From assembly GCA_963793105.1 (NCBI GenBank), contig CAWBZB010000004.1:248001-312000 (forward strand): a stretch of DNA of 64,000 nt, in the 5' to 3' direction. The DNA is from UBA10649 sp963793105. Its GTDB lineage: Bacteria > Actinomycetota > Actinomycetes > S36-B12. Positions within the stretch are counted from its first letter, which is position 1. Each line of letters begins with the position of its first letter. Below, in pieces: positions 15,730-24,757 of the stretch. The notes under the pieces are model-generated. The model was given only the letters and a program-made list of their open reading frames with translations. It had not been told where the DNA came from and made no database searches. Made by a program: the position numbers and the translations under genes.

Positions 15730-16581
15730 CTAGAACAGCACTGTCGCGAACGTGCCGTGCTGCCGGAAGCCCACCGCCTGGTAGCACTTGCGAGCGGCGG
15801 TGTTGTAGGCGTTCACGTACAAGGACACCTCCGACGCGACGTCGGCGAGTGCTCCGGTCACCACCGCGGCCATCCCCGACTCCGACAGTCCCCGGCCACG
15901 GAACGATGGGTCGACCCAGACGCCCTGCACCTGGCAGACCCCATCGACCACCGCGCCGATCTCCGCCTTGAACACCACGACGCCGTCGTCGATGCGGACG
16001 AACGACCGACCCTCCCGCACGATCTCCGCCACCCGGGAGCGGTACGCGGACGCCATGCCGCCGGCCACCGGCGACACTCCGACCTCCGCCGTGAACATGT
16101 CGACGCACGCGGGGACGAGGAGATCGAGGTCGTCCGTGGTGGCCCGGCGCACCCGCGGATCGGGGGCGACGACAGGGGGGCGATCGATGACCAGCACCGG
16201 TTGGTCGTGGCGCACGTCGCGGGCCGGACCCCACGCGGGCTCGAGGAGTCGCCACAGGTCAAGGACCTCCTCCGCGGGTCCGACGAAGGACGAGCACCGG
16301 CGGCCGGCGGGACGCAGGCGGTCCGCGAAGGCGGCCCGCGAGGCCGGTGTGGTCGCCACCGGGACCAGGTTGGCGCCGGAGTACACCAGGGCGGCCAGCC
16401 GGTCGTCGTCGAAGTAGCCGAGCAGCTCTCCCCCGAGCCGCCAGGGATCCACGCCCCCGAGCCGAACCCGTGAGGCGACGAAGCAGTGGGTGACCGGATC
16501 GGTGGCGAGCAGGGACTCGATCGCGGGGAGGTCACGCGACGTGACGCCACGAACAAGCCCGATGCTCGCCGAGATCGTCAC
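15730..16581 (-). CDS. GNAT-family acetyltransferase with DUF4081 domain
   Basis: Predicted N-acetyltransferase of 283 residues. The N-terminal half (about 1-140) matches the DUF4081 pattern seen in actinobacteria; the C-terminal half (about 143-283) is a GNAT domain. In it VQGVWVDPSFRGRGLSESGMAAVV provides the acetyl-CoA loop (RGRGLS) and SLYVNAYNTAARKCYQAVGF the usual C-terminal NxxAxxxYxxxGF signature. It lies between ispG and proS, a position that is conserved in the phylum. Substrate unknown; a protein or small-molecule amine is likely. Confidence 0.87.
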   Translation of the reverse strand: MTISASIGLVRGVTSRDLPAIESLLATDPVTHCFVASRVRLGGVDPWRLGGELLGYFDDDRLAALVYSGANLVPVATTPASRAAFADRLRPAGRRCSSFVGPAEEVLDLWRLLEPAWGPARDVRHDQPVLVIDRPPVVAPDPRVRRATTDDLDLLVPACVDMFTAEVGVSPVAGGMASAYRSRVAEIVREGRSFVRIDDGVVVFKAEIGAVVDGVCQVQGVWVDPSFRGRGLSESGMAAVVTGALADVASEVSLYVNAYNTAARKCYQAVGFRQHGTFATVLF

Positions 16582-16594
16582 GTCGGGTCCGAAC

Positions 16595-17755
16595 TCAGGA
16601 GGCCGTGACGACGGGCTCGCCGGTTGCGTCCATGCTCTCGGCGAGCTTCATGGCCTCCTCGATGAGAGTCTCGACGATCTGGGCCTCCGGAACCGTCTTG
16701 ATGACCTCGCCGCGGACGAAGATCTGGCCCTTGCCGTTGCCGCTGGCCACCCCCAGGTCCGCCTCGCGGGCCTCCCCGGGGCCGTTGACGACGCAACCCA
16801 TGACGGCGACACGGAGGGGCACCTCGAGACCCTCGAGTCCCGCGGTGACCTCCTCGGCCAGGGTGTAGACGTCGACCTGGGCCCGGCCGCACGACGGGCA
16901 CGACACGATCTCGAGCCCGCGTGCGCGCAGGTTGAGCGACTCAAGGATCTGGAGGCCGACCTTGACCTCCTCGACCGGCGGTGCCGAGAGCGAGACCCGG
17001 ATGGTGTCGCCGATCCCCCGGCTCAGCAGCCCGCCGAAGGCCACGGCCGACTTGATCGTGCCCTGGAAGGCGGGGCCGGCCTCGGTCACGCCGAGGTGGA
17101 GCGGGTAGTCGCAGGCCTCGGCGAGCTGCATGTAGGCCTGCATCATGACGACGGGATCGTGGTGCTTGACCGAGATCTTGATATCGCGGAAGTCGTGCTC
17201 CTCGAACAAGGACGCCTCCCACAGGGCCGACTCCACCAGCGCCTCGGGAGTCGCCTTGCCGTACTTCTCCATCAGCCGCTTGTCGAGGGAACCGGCGTTG
17301 ACGCCGATCCGGATCGGGGTCCCGGCGTCCTTGGCCGCCCGCGCGATCTCCCCCACCCGGTCATCGAACTGCTTGATGTTGCCGGGATTGACCCGGACGC
17401 CCGCGCACCCCGCGTCGATGGCGGCGAACACGTACTTGGGCTGGAAGTGGATGTCCGCGATCACGGGGATCCCGCTCTTGCGGGCGATGGCCGGCAGGGC
17501 GTCCGCGTCGTCCTGGCTCGGCACCGCCACCCGGACCACCTGACAGCCGGCTGCCGTGAGTTCGGCGATCTGCTGGAGGGTGCTGTTGACGTCCGAGGTG
17601 AGTGTGGTGCACATCGACTGGACACTGATCGGTGCGTCACCGCCCACCGCCACGGGATGCGTGGCATGGCGCAGCAGGATCTGGCGGGACACCCGCCGGG
17701 GGGCGACGACAGGAGGCGGACTGGAGGGGATGCCCAGGTTGACGGTCACCGTCAC
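16595..17755 (-). CDS. ispG: 4-hydroxy-3-methylbut-2-enyl diphosphate synthase (flavodoxin)
   Basis: Iron-sulfur enzyme of the MEP pathway for isopentenyl diphosphate. The 386 residues hold a TIM-barrel N-terminal domain (QSMCTTLTSDVNSTLQQI near 50-66; RVNPGNI near 120) and a C-terminal [4Fe-4S] domain with CPSC at about 277-280 and the third cysteine in MGCVVNGPGE near 315. GTG codons occur at 17755 and 17749. A CATAAT box immediately upstream would place the transcript start at the second of these, so the mRNA may be leaderless. dxr and rseP lie just upstream, so two MEP-pathway genes are neighbours. Confidence 0.96.
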   Translation of the reverse strand: MTVTVNLGIPSSPPPVVAPRRVSRQILLRHATHPVAVGGDAPISVQSMCTTLTSDVNSTLQQIAELTAAGCQVVRVAVPSQDDADALPAIARKSGIPVIADIHFQPKYVFAAIDAGCAGVRVNPGNIKQFDDRVGEIARAAKDAGTPIRIGVNAGSLDKRLMEKYGKATPEALVESALWEASLFEEHDFRDIKISVKHHDPVVMMQAYMQLAEACDYPLHLGVTEAGPAFQGTIKSAVAFGGLLSRGIGDTIRVSLSAPPVEEVKVGLQILESLNLRARGLEIVSCPSCGRAQVDVYTLAEEVTAGLEGLEVPLRVAVMGCVVNGPGEAREADLGVASGNGKGQIFVRGEVIKTVPEAQIVETLIEEAMKLAESMDATGEPVVTAS

Positions 17756-17761
17756 ATTATG
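17756..17761 (-). promoter_or_regulatory. candidate -10 box of a leaderless ispG transcript
   Basis: Read on the minus strand, CATAAT directly precedes GTGACGGTG. A start seven bases below it would fall on the second GTG (17749), giving a leaderless mRNA, a common actinobacterial mode; no Shine-Dalgarno sequence is present. No convincing -35 box was seen at 16-18 bases. Confidence 0.4.
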
Positions 17762-17829
17762 GCGGCTATCCCGTCACCGGGAACCCCGAGCCGCGGATCC
17801 CCGGCGGGGCCGCGCCCCCCTGAAAGCGA

Positions 17830-19143
17830 CTACCCCAGTGAGATCGGCTTGACCAGATCCGCCCAGATCACCACGACCGCCATGGCCATGAGGGCTCCGG
17901 CCACCACGTAGGCCACCGGGAGCAGCCGCGCGATGTCCACCGGCCCAGGGTCGGGAAGGCCGCGCACCCGCGCCCATCGCCGACGTAGCCCCTCGTAGAG
18001 CGCGCCGGCCACGTGCCCGCCGTCCAGCGGCAGGATCGGCAGCAGGTTGAACAGGAACAGGAACAGGTTGAGGGAGGCGGCCAGGCCGAGGAAGGTCGCG
18101 GCCTTGGCCGCCATCGGCTCGTCCATGGCCGCCACGTCGCCCCCGATGCGACTGACGCCCACGACGCTCACCGGACTGTCGATCTGGCGATCGCCGCCGC
18201 CGATGAGGGTGTCGGTGACCAGCTCGTAGAGCCGGACCGGGAGCATGACGAGGGCCGTCACGGAACGGACCGTGAGGTCCCACATGTACTGCGGGACGGC
18301 GGTCACGGGCTGGCTCACCCACGCGAAATCCGGACCGACCCCCACGTACCCGGCGGTGACGTTCTCCTCGGTGGGATTGCCGTCCGCATCGAAGGCCGGG
18401 CGCACGGCGGTCGCGATGGTCAGCGGCACCTCGACGACGCCCTCGCCACGCTGGACGGTGAGAGTCACCTCCTGCTCGGGGTGGGCGCGGATCCATGCGG
18501 TCGTCTCCGTCCAGTCCGTCGCGGGGACACCGTCGATGGCCAGGATCGTGTCGCCGGGCTGAAGGCCGGCGACGCTTGCCGGGGACGGCTGCGACCCGCT
18601 CGGGCATGACCCGGAGGGCAGGGGCTGGCCGGTGGGCTGCTCTGCGGTCGGCGTGCACGCCGCCACGTTGGCGACCTGCATCGTCGGTTGCGGGATGCCG
18701 ATGCCCACGAGCACGATGCCGAAGAGCACGAAGGCGAGCAGGAGGTTCATCGTCGGGCCGCCGAGCATCACCACCACGCGCTTGCGGACCGGGAGCCGGT
18801 AGAAGGCACGGCTCTCCTCCCCCGGCAGAACCTCCTCCTGCGACTGCTTGCGCGCGTCATTCACGAGCGCGGCGAAGCGGCCGGTCGTCATCGTGCGCAT
18901 CGAGCCGTCCTTGGCCGGCGGGATCATTCCGATCATCCGGATATACCCGCCGAGGGGGATCGCCTTGGCGCCGTAGCGCGTCTCGCCCCGCACCGTGGAC
19001 CACATCGTGGGTCCGAACCCGATCATGTAGTCGGTGACCTTGACCCCGAACCTCTTGGCGGGAATCAGGTGACCCACCTCGTGCAGGCCGATGGACAGCG
19101 CGATGAGGGCCGCGAAGATGAGGATGCCGATCAGCTCAAGCAT
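17830..19143 (-). CDS. rseP: RseP/Rip1-type intramembrane zinc metalloprotease
   Basis: Site-2 protease (M50) that cleaves anti-sigma factors and other membrane substrates in the bilayer. The 437 residues include the zinc motif HEVGH near 22-26 in the first membrane helix, a PDZ domain around 180-270 (GLQPGDTILAIDG) and the second active-site motif in LLPILPLDGGH near 370. ATG 19143 begins a membrane helix directly (MLELIGILIFAALI); upstream frame is discarded because it belongs to dxr. It overlaps the dxr stop by 8 bases, the common actinobacterial dxr-rseP-ispG array. Confidence 0.95.
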   Translation of the reverse strand: MLELIGILIFAALIALSIGLHEVGHLIPAKRFGVKVTDYMIGFGPTMWSTVRGETRYGAKAIPLGGYIRMIGMIPPAKDGSMRTMTTGRFAALVNDARKQSQEEVLPGEESRAFYRLPVRKRVVVMLGGPTMNLLLAFVLFGIVLVGIGIPQPTMQVANVAACTPTAEQPTGQPLPSGSCPSGSQPSPASVAGLQPGDTILAIDGVPATDWTETTAWIRAHPEQEVTLTVQRGEGVVEVPLTIATAVRPAFDADGNPTEENVTAGYVGVGPDFAWVSQPVTAVPQYMWDLTVRSVTALVMLPVRLYELVTDTLIGGGDRQIDSPVSVVGVSRIGGDVAAMDEPMAAKAATFLGLAASLNLFLFLFNLLPILPLDGGHVAGALYEGLRRRWARVRGLPDPGPVDIARLLPVAYVVAGALMAMAVVVIWADLVKPISLG

Positions 19144-20389
19144 CCGATGCCTCCCTCGCAGCCAGAACGACGAGATCCCGGGCCCGTCGGCGGGCCCAGT
19201 CGTCAGCACTAATGACGTCCGAGAGGGTCGCTTTGTTCCCCGCCACCCACGCAGACCCCTCCGCGCCGGACGATCCGGCACTCAGGTGCTCGTCGAGGAC
19301 CCGGCCCACGGTCGCGACGATGCCGGTGAAGGGCAGCTCGCCGGCAAGGAATTCGGCCACACAGGCTTCGTCCGCGCCGTTGAACACGGCGGGAGCGGTA
19401 CCGCCCGCACTGCCGGCCAGTCGTGCCAGCCCCACGGCCGGGAAGGCGTCCTCGTCGAGGGGGAAGAAGTCCCACGACGTCGCCGACGTCCAGTCGCACC
19501 CCGGGGCCGCGTCGGGGACCCGGTCCGGCCAGCTCATCCCCCACGCGATCGGGATGCGCATGTCCGGCGGGCTCGCCTGGGCGATCGTCGATCCGTCGAC
19601 GAACTCGACCATGGAGTGCACCACGGACTGTGGATGCACGACGACGTCGATCCGGTCGAAGGGAACATCGAAGAGCAGGTGCGCCTCGATGAGCTCCAGA
19701 CCCTTGTTCATCAGGGTGGCCGAGTTGATCGTCACGAGGGGTCCCATGGCCCAGGTGGGATGGGCCAGCGCCTGCTCGACAGTGACCGTGGCCAATGCCT
19801 CACGGTCCCACCCCCGGAAGGGACCACCGCTCGCCGTGAGAACCAGACGCCGCACTTCGTCCGCGGACCCCGATCGCAGCGCCTGCGCCAGCGCCGAGTG
19901 CTCGGAGTCGACGGGCACGATCTGCCCCGGAGATGCGAGCGCCTTGACGAGGGGTCCCCCGATGATGAGGGACTCCTTGTTCGCCAGCGCGAGGGTGCGC
20001 CCGGCCTCGAGCGCGGCCAGGGTCGGACGGAGCCCGGCCGCCCCTGCGAGACCGTTGAGGACCGTGTCGCACTCCCAGCGGGCGAGCTCGGTGCTGGCGT
20101 CTGGTCCGGCCAGGATGCGCGGCATCTCGAAGTCCCCGACGGCGAACCCCCGGCGCTGCGCCTCCGCGTACAGCGCCAGCTGCAGGTCGGAGGCCGTGCT
20201 TGCCTGCTGGACCGCCACCACCTCGACACCGAACTCGATCGCCTGCTGGGCCAGGAGCCCGATCTGGGACCCGCTCGCGGACAGTCCGGCGATGTCGAAC
20301 CGGTCTGGGTTCCGTCGAGCCACGTCCAGCGCCTGGGTCCCGATTGACCCGGTGCTGCCGAGCAGCACGATGCGGCGACGGGAGGGCAT
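19136..20389 (-). CDS. dxr: 1-deoxy-D-xylulose 5-phosphate reductoisomerase
   Basis: NADPH-dependent second enzyme of the MEP pathway. The 417 residues include the Rossmann loop GSTGSIGTQALDV near 10-22, the central NKESLIIGG segment near 135 and the active-site region SGGPFRG near 200. MNKGLELIEAHLLF near 225-238 and the C-terminal DVISADDWARRRA complete it. Length is slightly above the 390-400 of most homologues. It precedes rseP and ispG. pucR lies 9 bases upstream and is transcribed in the same direction, so dxr may be read from the pucR promoter too. Confidence 0.97.
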   Translation of the reverse strand: MPSRRRIVLLGSTGSIGTQALDVARRNPDRFDIAGLSASGSQIGLLAQQAIEFGVEVVAVQQASTASDLQLALYAEAQRRGFAVGDFEMPRILAGPDASTELARWECDTVLNGLAGAAGLRPTLAALEAGRTLALANKESLIIGGPLVKALASPGQIVPVDSEHSALAQALRSGSADEVRRLVLTASGGPFRGWDREALATVTVEQALAHPTWAMGPLVTINSATLMNKGLELIEAHLLFDVPFDRIDVVVHPQSVVHSMVEFVDGSTIAQASPPDMRIPIAWGMSWPDRVPDAAPGCDWTSATSWDFFPLDEDAFPAVGLARLAGSAGGTAPAVFNGADEACVAEFLAGELPFTGIVATVGRVLDEHLSAGSSGAEGSAWVAGNKATLSDVISADDWARRRARDLVVLAAREASDA

Positions 20390-20398
20390 GGTCGCAGG

Positions 20399-21952
20399 CT
20401 ACCGGCGCTCGTCGAGGAGCGGCGGGTCCGCAGGGTCGGCGTCGTCGACGGAGGAGAGGGCGAACCACAGGTCCGCCCGGACCTCGGGATCGTCGAGCTC
20501 CCGTCCCAGGACCCCCTCCGCCCGACGCAGGCGGTGGCGCACCGTGTGCCGGTGGATCCCCAGCCGCTGAGCTGCGGCGTCGACCTGGCCGTGCTGGCTC
20601 AGCCAGGCGCGCAGGGTGTCCATGAGTTCCGGCCCCTCAGGGGCCGCCAGGAGGCCCGCCAGATAGCCGTCGGCCCACGCGGCAACGGTCGCCGCGTCGA
20701 GGAGCGCGGCGAGTCCTCGCGACGGCTGCTCGGTGAACAGGCTCAGCCCGCTCCCCAGCGCCGCCGCGCGGTCGGCCTGCTCCACCGCCTGACGCACGTT
20801 CGCGGCGTCGGAGAGGTCGAGGACACAGGACACGCCCACCGCCTCCACAGCCTCGTCGTCGCTCGCGTCGCGCAGTCCCTCCGGCAGCCCGCCGTCCAGG
20901 TCGACGCGGGCGAAACCGCCAAGGTCGCCGGACGGCCGCCGGCACAGGACCGACAGTCCGCTGCGGTTCGACGCGGCCAGCACGGAGTCAGGCACCGTCG
21001 ACCCTCGCCGTCCCCGGACGGTCACGGCCACAGCGGTCGCCGGGTCCAGCCCACCCAGCCCGAGCGGGTCGAGCAACCCGGCCGACAGGCCCCGCTGGGT
21101 CGCCACCGAGACCAGGAGCCGACGCCATGCGTCCATGCCCTCGCCACTGCCCGGGGATCGCGAGGCCTCCCAGGACAACAGGGATACCGCGAGGTTCATC
21201 ACGGACTGGTCGGCCGATCGCAGGGGTCGCGGCGAGCCGACGACGAGGAACCCGTCGGCCGCTCCCTTCACGCCGGTCGGGAGGATCACGATGTGCTCGT
21301 CGGCGGTGGCGAGGGCAGCGGACGCGAGGAGACCCCGAGGTCGCAGCCGATCGATCTCGGAGGTGAGCTCGGGAAGCCGCCCGACGGCAGATGACGGGTA
21401 CGCGACGAGGACGTTGCCGCTCGATCCGACGTGGAGGACGAAGCCATCGACGTGCTTGGCGAGGACCGCCGCCACTCCCGCCGGTGATCCCCGGCCCTCG
21501 GGCTGTGCGAGCACCGCCCGGATGAGCCGGCGCTGGCTCTCGAACGAGGCAGCCGACTCCGCATACTCCTCGGCCGCGAGCAGCCCCGACACCGCCTTGC
21601 TCAGTGCCACGAACGGCACCGGCTGCGGGACCTCGAGCACGGGGAGCCCTGCCTCCTCGGCCGCAGCGACCAGGGCCGCGGGGGTCTCGGTCTGCGAGAA
21701 GCCGACTCCGAAGCCGAGCCCCGCGACATCCGCGGCCATGAGACGGGCGACGTACTCGCGGGCCTGGGCCTCGGGGTCGGAGAGGGACATGCCGGTGGTC
21801 AGGACGAGGTCGCCGCCCTCCAGCCAGGGAGTCGGGTCCGCGTGCTCGGACACCGCGACCCATCGCACCTCGCGGTCCATGGCGGCTCGCGACGTGCGCA
21901 CGATCAAGCCCAGGTCGGGCAGCTCGGCCACCTGGCCGACAGTCAAGGGCAC
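20399..21952 (-). CDS. PucR-family transcriptional regulator
   Basis: Regulator of about 517 residues with an N-terminal PucR sensor domain (about 1-125, starting PLTVGQVAELPDLGL). A GGDEF-like central region follows (about 285-410), and a C-terminal PucR helix-turn-helix near 470-500: AAQRLGIHRHTVRHRLRRAE. The GTG at 21952 is preferred because GGAGG lies five bases upstream and the PucR domain begins directly after it; upstream TTG (21976) and GTG (21958) are alternatives. It is divergent from gabT with about 110 bases between. PucR proteins often control purine, GABA or amine catabolism, so gabT and the polyamine genes are the likely targets; the effector is unknown. Confidence 0.9.
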   Translation of the reverse strand: MPLTVGQVAELPDLGLIVRTSRAAMDREVRWVAVSEHADPTPWLEGGDLVLTTGMSLSDPEAQAREYVARLMAADVAGLGFGVGFSQTETPAALVAAAEEAGLPVLEVPQPVPFVALSKAVSGLLAAEEYAESAASFESQRRLIRAVLAQPEGRGSPAGVAAVLAKHVDGFVLHVGSSGNVLVAYPSSAVGRLPELTSEIDRLRPRGLLASAALATADEHIVILPTGVKGAADGFLVVGSPRPLRSADQSVMNLAVSLLSWEASRSPGSGEGMDAWRRLLVSVATQRGLSAGLLDPLGLGGLDPATAVAVTVRGRRGSTVPDSVLAASNRSGLSVLCRRPSGDLGGFARVDLDGGLPEGLRDASDDEAVEAVGVSCVLDLSDAANVRQAVEQADRAAALGSGLSLFTEQPSRGLAALLDAATVAAWADGYLAGLLAAPEGPELMDTLRAWLSQHGQVDAAAQRLGIHRHTVRHRLRRAEGVLGRELDDPEVRADLWFALSSVDDADPADPPLLDERR

Positions 21953-22030
21953 GGGCACCTCCAACGATCCGGACAAGGCTACGGCAGCGGCTGTACAAGG
22001 TGGAGCGGGTGGGGGCCATGCCTCGCCCCC

Positions 22031-22036
22031 TAGGCT
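22031..22036 (+). promoter_or_regulatory. candidate -10 box for gabT
   Basis: TAGGCT fits the actinobacterial TAnnnT pattern, 27 bases before the gabT ATG and followed by the AGGGAGGAA ribosome-binding site. No clear -35 box, which would be consistent with activator dependence on the divergent PucR protein. Weak evidence. Confidence 0.3.
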
Positions 22037-22063
22037 CAGACTCGAGCCCTAGGGAGGAACCAC

Positions 22064-23437
22064 ATGACCACCGCCGCCGATCGCACGGACGCCATGCACA
22101 ACGGCCTGCCGCAGGAGCGACGCCTCGTGACGAGCGTCCCCGGTCCGATCTCCCAGGCCCTCCAGGCGCGCAAGACCCAGGCTGTGTCCGCCGGTGTCGG
22201 CGTCATGCTGCCGATCTACGTGGTCAAGGCCGGCGGCGGCGTCCTCGTGGACGTCGACGGGAACTCCCTGATCGACATGGGTTCGGGAATCGCGGTCACG
22301 ACGGTGGGCAACGCGAACCCGGAGGTGGTCGCGGGCGTTCAGCAGCAGGTCGCAGACTTCACCCACACGTGTTTCATGGTCACCCCGTACTCCGGCTACG
22401 TCGAGGTCTGTGAAGCCCTGAACCGCCTCACCCCCGGCGACCATGAGAAGCGGTCGGCCCTGTTCAACTCCGGCGCCGAGGCGGTCGAGAACGCCGTGAA
22501 GATCGCCCGCGCGTACACCAAGCGCCAGGCTGTCGTCGTCGTGGAGCACGGCTATCACGGCCGAACGAACCTGACGATGGCGCTCACCGCGAAGAACATG
22601 CCCTACAAGCACTCGTTCGGCCCGTTCGCCCCCGAGGTGTACCGGGTCCCGACCTCCTATCCGTTCCGTGACCGGGGCCTCAAGGGACCGGAGATGGCAC
22701 AGATCGCGATCACCCGGATCGAGAAGGAGATCGGGGCGTCCAACGTGGCGGCCATCATCATCGAGCCGATCCAGGGCGAGGGCGGCTTCATCGTGCCGGG
22801 CGACGGCTACTTCCGTGCCATGGCGGACTTCGCGACGGACAACGGCATCGTCTTCGTCGCCGACGAGATCCAGTCCGGGTTCTGCCGGACCGGCGACTGG
22901 TTCGCGAGTGAATACGAGGGCGTCGTCCCCGATGTGGTCACCACCGCGAAGGGCATCGCCGGCGGGATGCCGCTGGCCGGCGTGACAGGCCGGGCCGAGA
23001 TCATGGACGCCGTCCATGCCGGCGGCCTCGGCGGCACCTACGGCGGCAACCCCGTCGCGTGCGCGGCGGCAATCGGCTCCATCCGCTGGATGGAGGAGAA
23101 CGACGCCAACGCACTCGCCAAGGGCATCGAGTCCATCATGATGCCCCGCCTGCGGAACATGGCCGAGCGGTTCACGGCCATCGGAGACATCCGTGGTCGC
23201 GGCGCGATGATCGCGATCGAACTGGTCAAGCCAGGGACGATGGACCCGAACGCCGAGCTCGCCAGCGCGCTGAACACCTACTGCCATGCGAACGGAGTCG
23301 TCACCCTGACGACCGGGACATACGGCAACGTTTTCCGCTTCCTCCCGCCGCTGACGATGCCCACTCACCTGCTCGAGGAGGCCCTGTCGATCCTCGAGCG
23401 GGCCTTCGAGGCCGCGACAGACGGTTCCGACGCCTAG
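22064..23437 (+). CDS. gabT: 4-aminobutyrate aminotransferase
   Basis: PLP enzyme that converts GABA and 2-oxoglutarate to succinate semialdehyde and glutamate. The 457 residues fit class III aminotransferases: FNSGAEAVENAVKIAR near 140-155, a pyridoxal-stacking YHGRTNLTMALT, the Asp in FVADEIQSGFCRTG near 265-278, and the PLP-lysine in TTAKGIAGGMPLAGV near 290-304. GGTYGGNPVACAA follows. The ATG has a strong AGGGAGGAA upstream. It stands 16 bases before a broken PotD-like gene and opposite the polyamine operon, which supports GABA from putrescine as its substrate. A related role on 5-aminovalerate is possible. Confidence 0.94.
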   Translation: MTTAADRTDAMHNGLPQERRLVTSVPGPISQALQARKTQAVSAGVGVMLPIYVVKAGGGVLVDVDGNSLIDMGSGIAVTTVGNANPEVVAGVQQQVADFTHTCFMVTPYSGYVEVCEALNRLTPGDHEKRSALFNSGAEAVENAVKIARAYTKRQAVVVVEHGYHGRTNLTMALTAKNMPYKHSFGPFAPEVYRVPTSYPFRDRGLKGPEMAQIAITRIEKEIGASNVAAIIIEPIQGEGGFIVPGDGYFRAMADFATDNGIVFVADEIQSGFCRTGDWFASEYEGVVPDVVTTAKGIAGGMPLAGVTGRAEIMDAVHAGGLGGTYGGNPVACAAAIGSIRWMEENDANALAKGIESIMMPRLRNMAERFTAIGDIRGRGAMIAIELVKPGTMDPNAELASALNTYCHANGVVTLTTGTYGNVFRFLPPLTMPTHLLEEALSILERAFEAATDGSDA

Positions 23438-23453
23438 TCGAAGGAGAAGCGCA

Positions 23454-24677
23454 ATGACCTCACCTGAGTTCGCAGGGCTGTGGTCGCGCCGACGACTGCT
23501 GACCACCGGTGGAATCGGCGCCGCCGGACTCGCGGTCGCCGCGTGTGGCGCCGACAGCAGCACCGGGCCCGTCTCACCGACCGCCGCTTCCGGCGCCCCG
23601 GCGGCCACCGCCGAACCTTCGCCGCAGGCCGACCAGGACCTCTCTGACACCGAGAAGGTCGTCCAGTTCTCGAACTGGCCCCAGTACATCGACGAGGACG
23701 AGGGCGAGGGCACCACCCTCCAGGACTTCACCAGCCAGACCGGCATCGACGTCGAATACACCGATGACATCAATGACAGCAACGAGTTCTACGCGAAGGT
23801 ACGCACCAACCTTGAGCAGGGCCGCAGCATCGACGGGACATCGTCGTGCTCACTGAGGAGGGGGTCGAGCTCTGGATCGCCAACGGATTCGCCGCTCCGC
23901 TCAACAAGGAGCTGATCCCGAACGCGGTCAACGTCATCCCCGCGCTGCAGGACGTGTCCGTTCGACCCGGGCCGTACCTACTCGCTGCCGTGGCAGTCGG
24001 GCTTCACGGGAATCGGGTGGAACAGCAAGCTGCTCGAGCGGGAGCTGGGCGTCAGGTGCGATCACCAGCTTCGATCAGTTCTTCGATCCCACGCCTCAAG
24101 GGGAGGGTGACGATCCTCGTGGAGATGCCGGACACCATGGGCTTGCTCATGAACTGGCAGGGCTTCGACATGGCGAACTTCACCGAAGCGGACCAGTTCG
24201 ACCAGACCCTCGAGCGTTCTTCAGGAGAAGCTCGACGAAGGCTTCATCCGTCAGGTCACCGGCAACGACTACATCGCGGCACTCGACAGTGGCGACGCGA
24301 TCGCGTCGATCGGCTGGTCGGGTGACGTGCTCGCGCTGGGCAAGAAGTACGGCTTCGCCATTCCCGACTCCGGCGGCATGATCTGGGCCGACAACATGGT
24401 CATCCCCTCGGTTGCCGCGCACAAGGCCAACGCCGAACGGCTCATGAACTACTACTACGACCCGGCAGTCGCTGCGAGAGTCGCCGCGTGGGTCCAGTAC
24501 GTATGCCCGGTCTCGGGAGCTCAGGAGGCGATGACGGACGTCGACACCGATCTCGTCGACGACCCGTGGATCTTCCCTACGCCCGAGCTGTTGTCGACTG
24601 CCCAGGAGTTCATGTCCCTGACCCCAGAGACCCGAGAGGCCTTCAACCGCCAGTTCCTCCGGACCGTCGCCGCCTGA
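23454..24677 (+). pseudogene. PotD-like polyamine-binding lipoprotein, multiply frameshifted
   Basis: Second copy of a polyamine-type solute-binding protein. The N-terminus is a Tat-lipoprotein signal (SRRRLLT ... AAC). Compared with the intact PotD at 32013-33230, five frame changes are needed: one base lost near 23835 and one gained near 23959, 24055, 24092 and 24218. Corrected, it reads as a 400-residue protein that follows PotD throughout, for example SNWPQYID, DINDSNEFYAKVRT, LPWQSGF, LKGRVTILVEMPDTMG, RQVTGNDYIAAL, DNMVIPS and MNYYYDPAVAA. There are no stops apart from those caused by the shifts, and the total length is 3n. Either a young pseudogene or poor local sequence; without correction no working protein is made. 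Confidence 0.85.
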
Positions 24678-24697
24678 TCAGCGCGGAGCACCCACGG

Positions 24698-24706
24698 TTA
24701 TCCACA
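24698..24706 (+). promoter_or_regulatory. lone DnaA-box-like sequence
   Basis: TTATCCACA, identical to the E. coli DnaA-box consensus, lies in the 80 bases between the two broken genes. Actinobacterial boxes usually read TTGTCCACA. No second box is nearby, so an origin is not suggested; it may be chance or an isolated DnaA site. Confidence 0.25.
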
Positions 24707-24722
24707 GGGCATGCAGGGTGCC

Positions 24723-24751
24723 TTGCGTGGGGCCAACACCCAACCTAGCGT
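24723..24751 (+). promoter_or_regulatory. promoter of a leaderless secreted-protein gene
   Basis: TTGCGT (24723-24728), 17 bases, then TAGCGT (24746-24751) make a good sigma-A-type promoter. The expected start is at about 24758, the A of the ATG, so the transcript would be leaderless. It supports the reality of the broken gene that follows. Confidence 0.5.
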
Positions 24752-24757
24752 CGCAGC

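Noticed and set aside
24698..24706. Replication origin at the DnaA-like box
   Set aside because: A single box without neighbours, dnaA, dnaN or an AT-rich stretch; chance is more likely.
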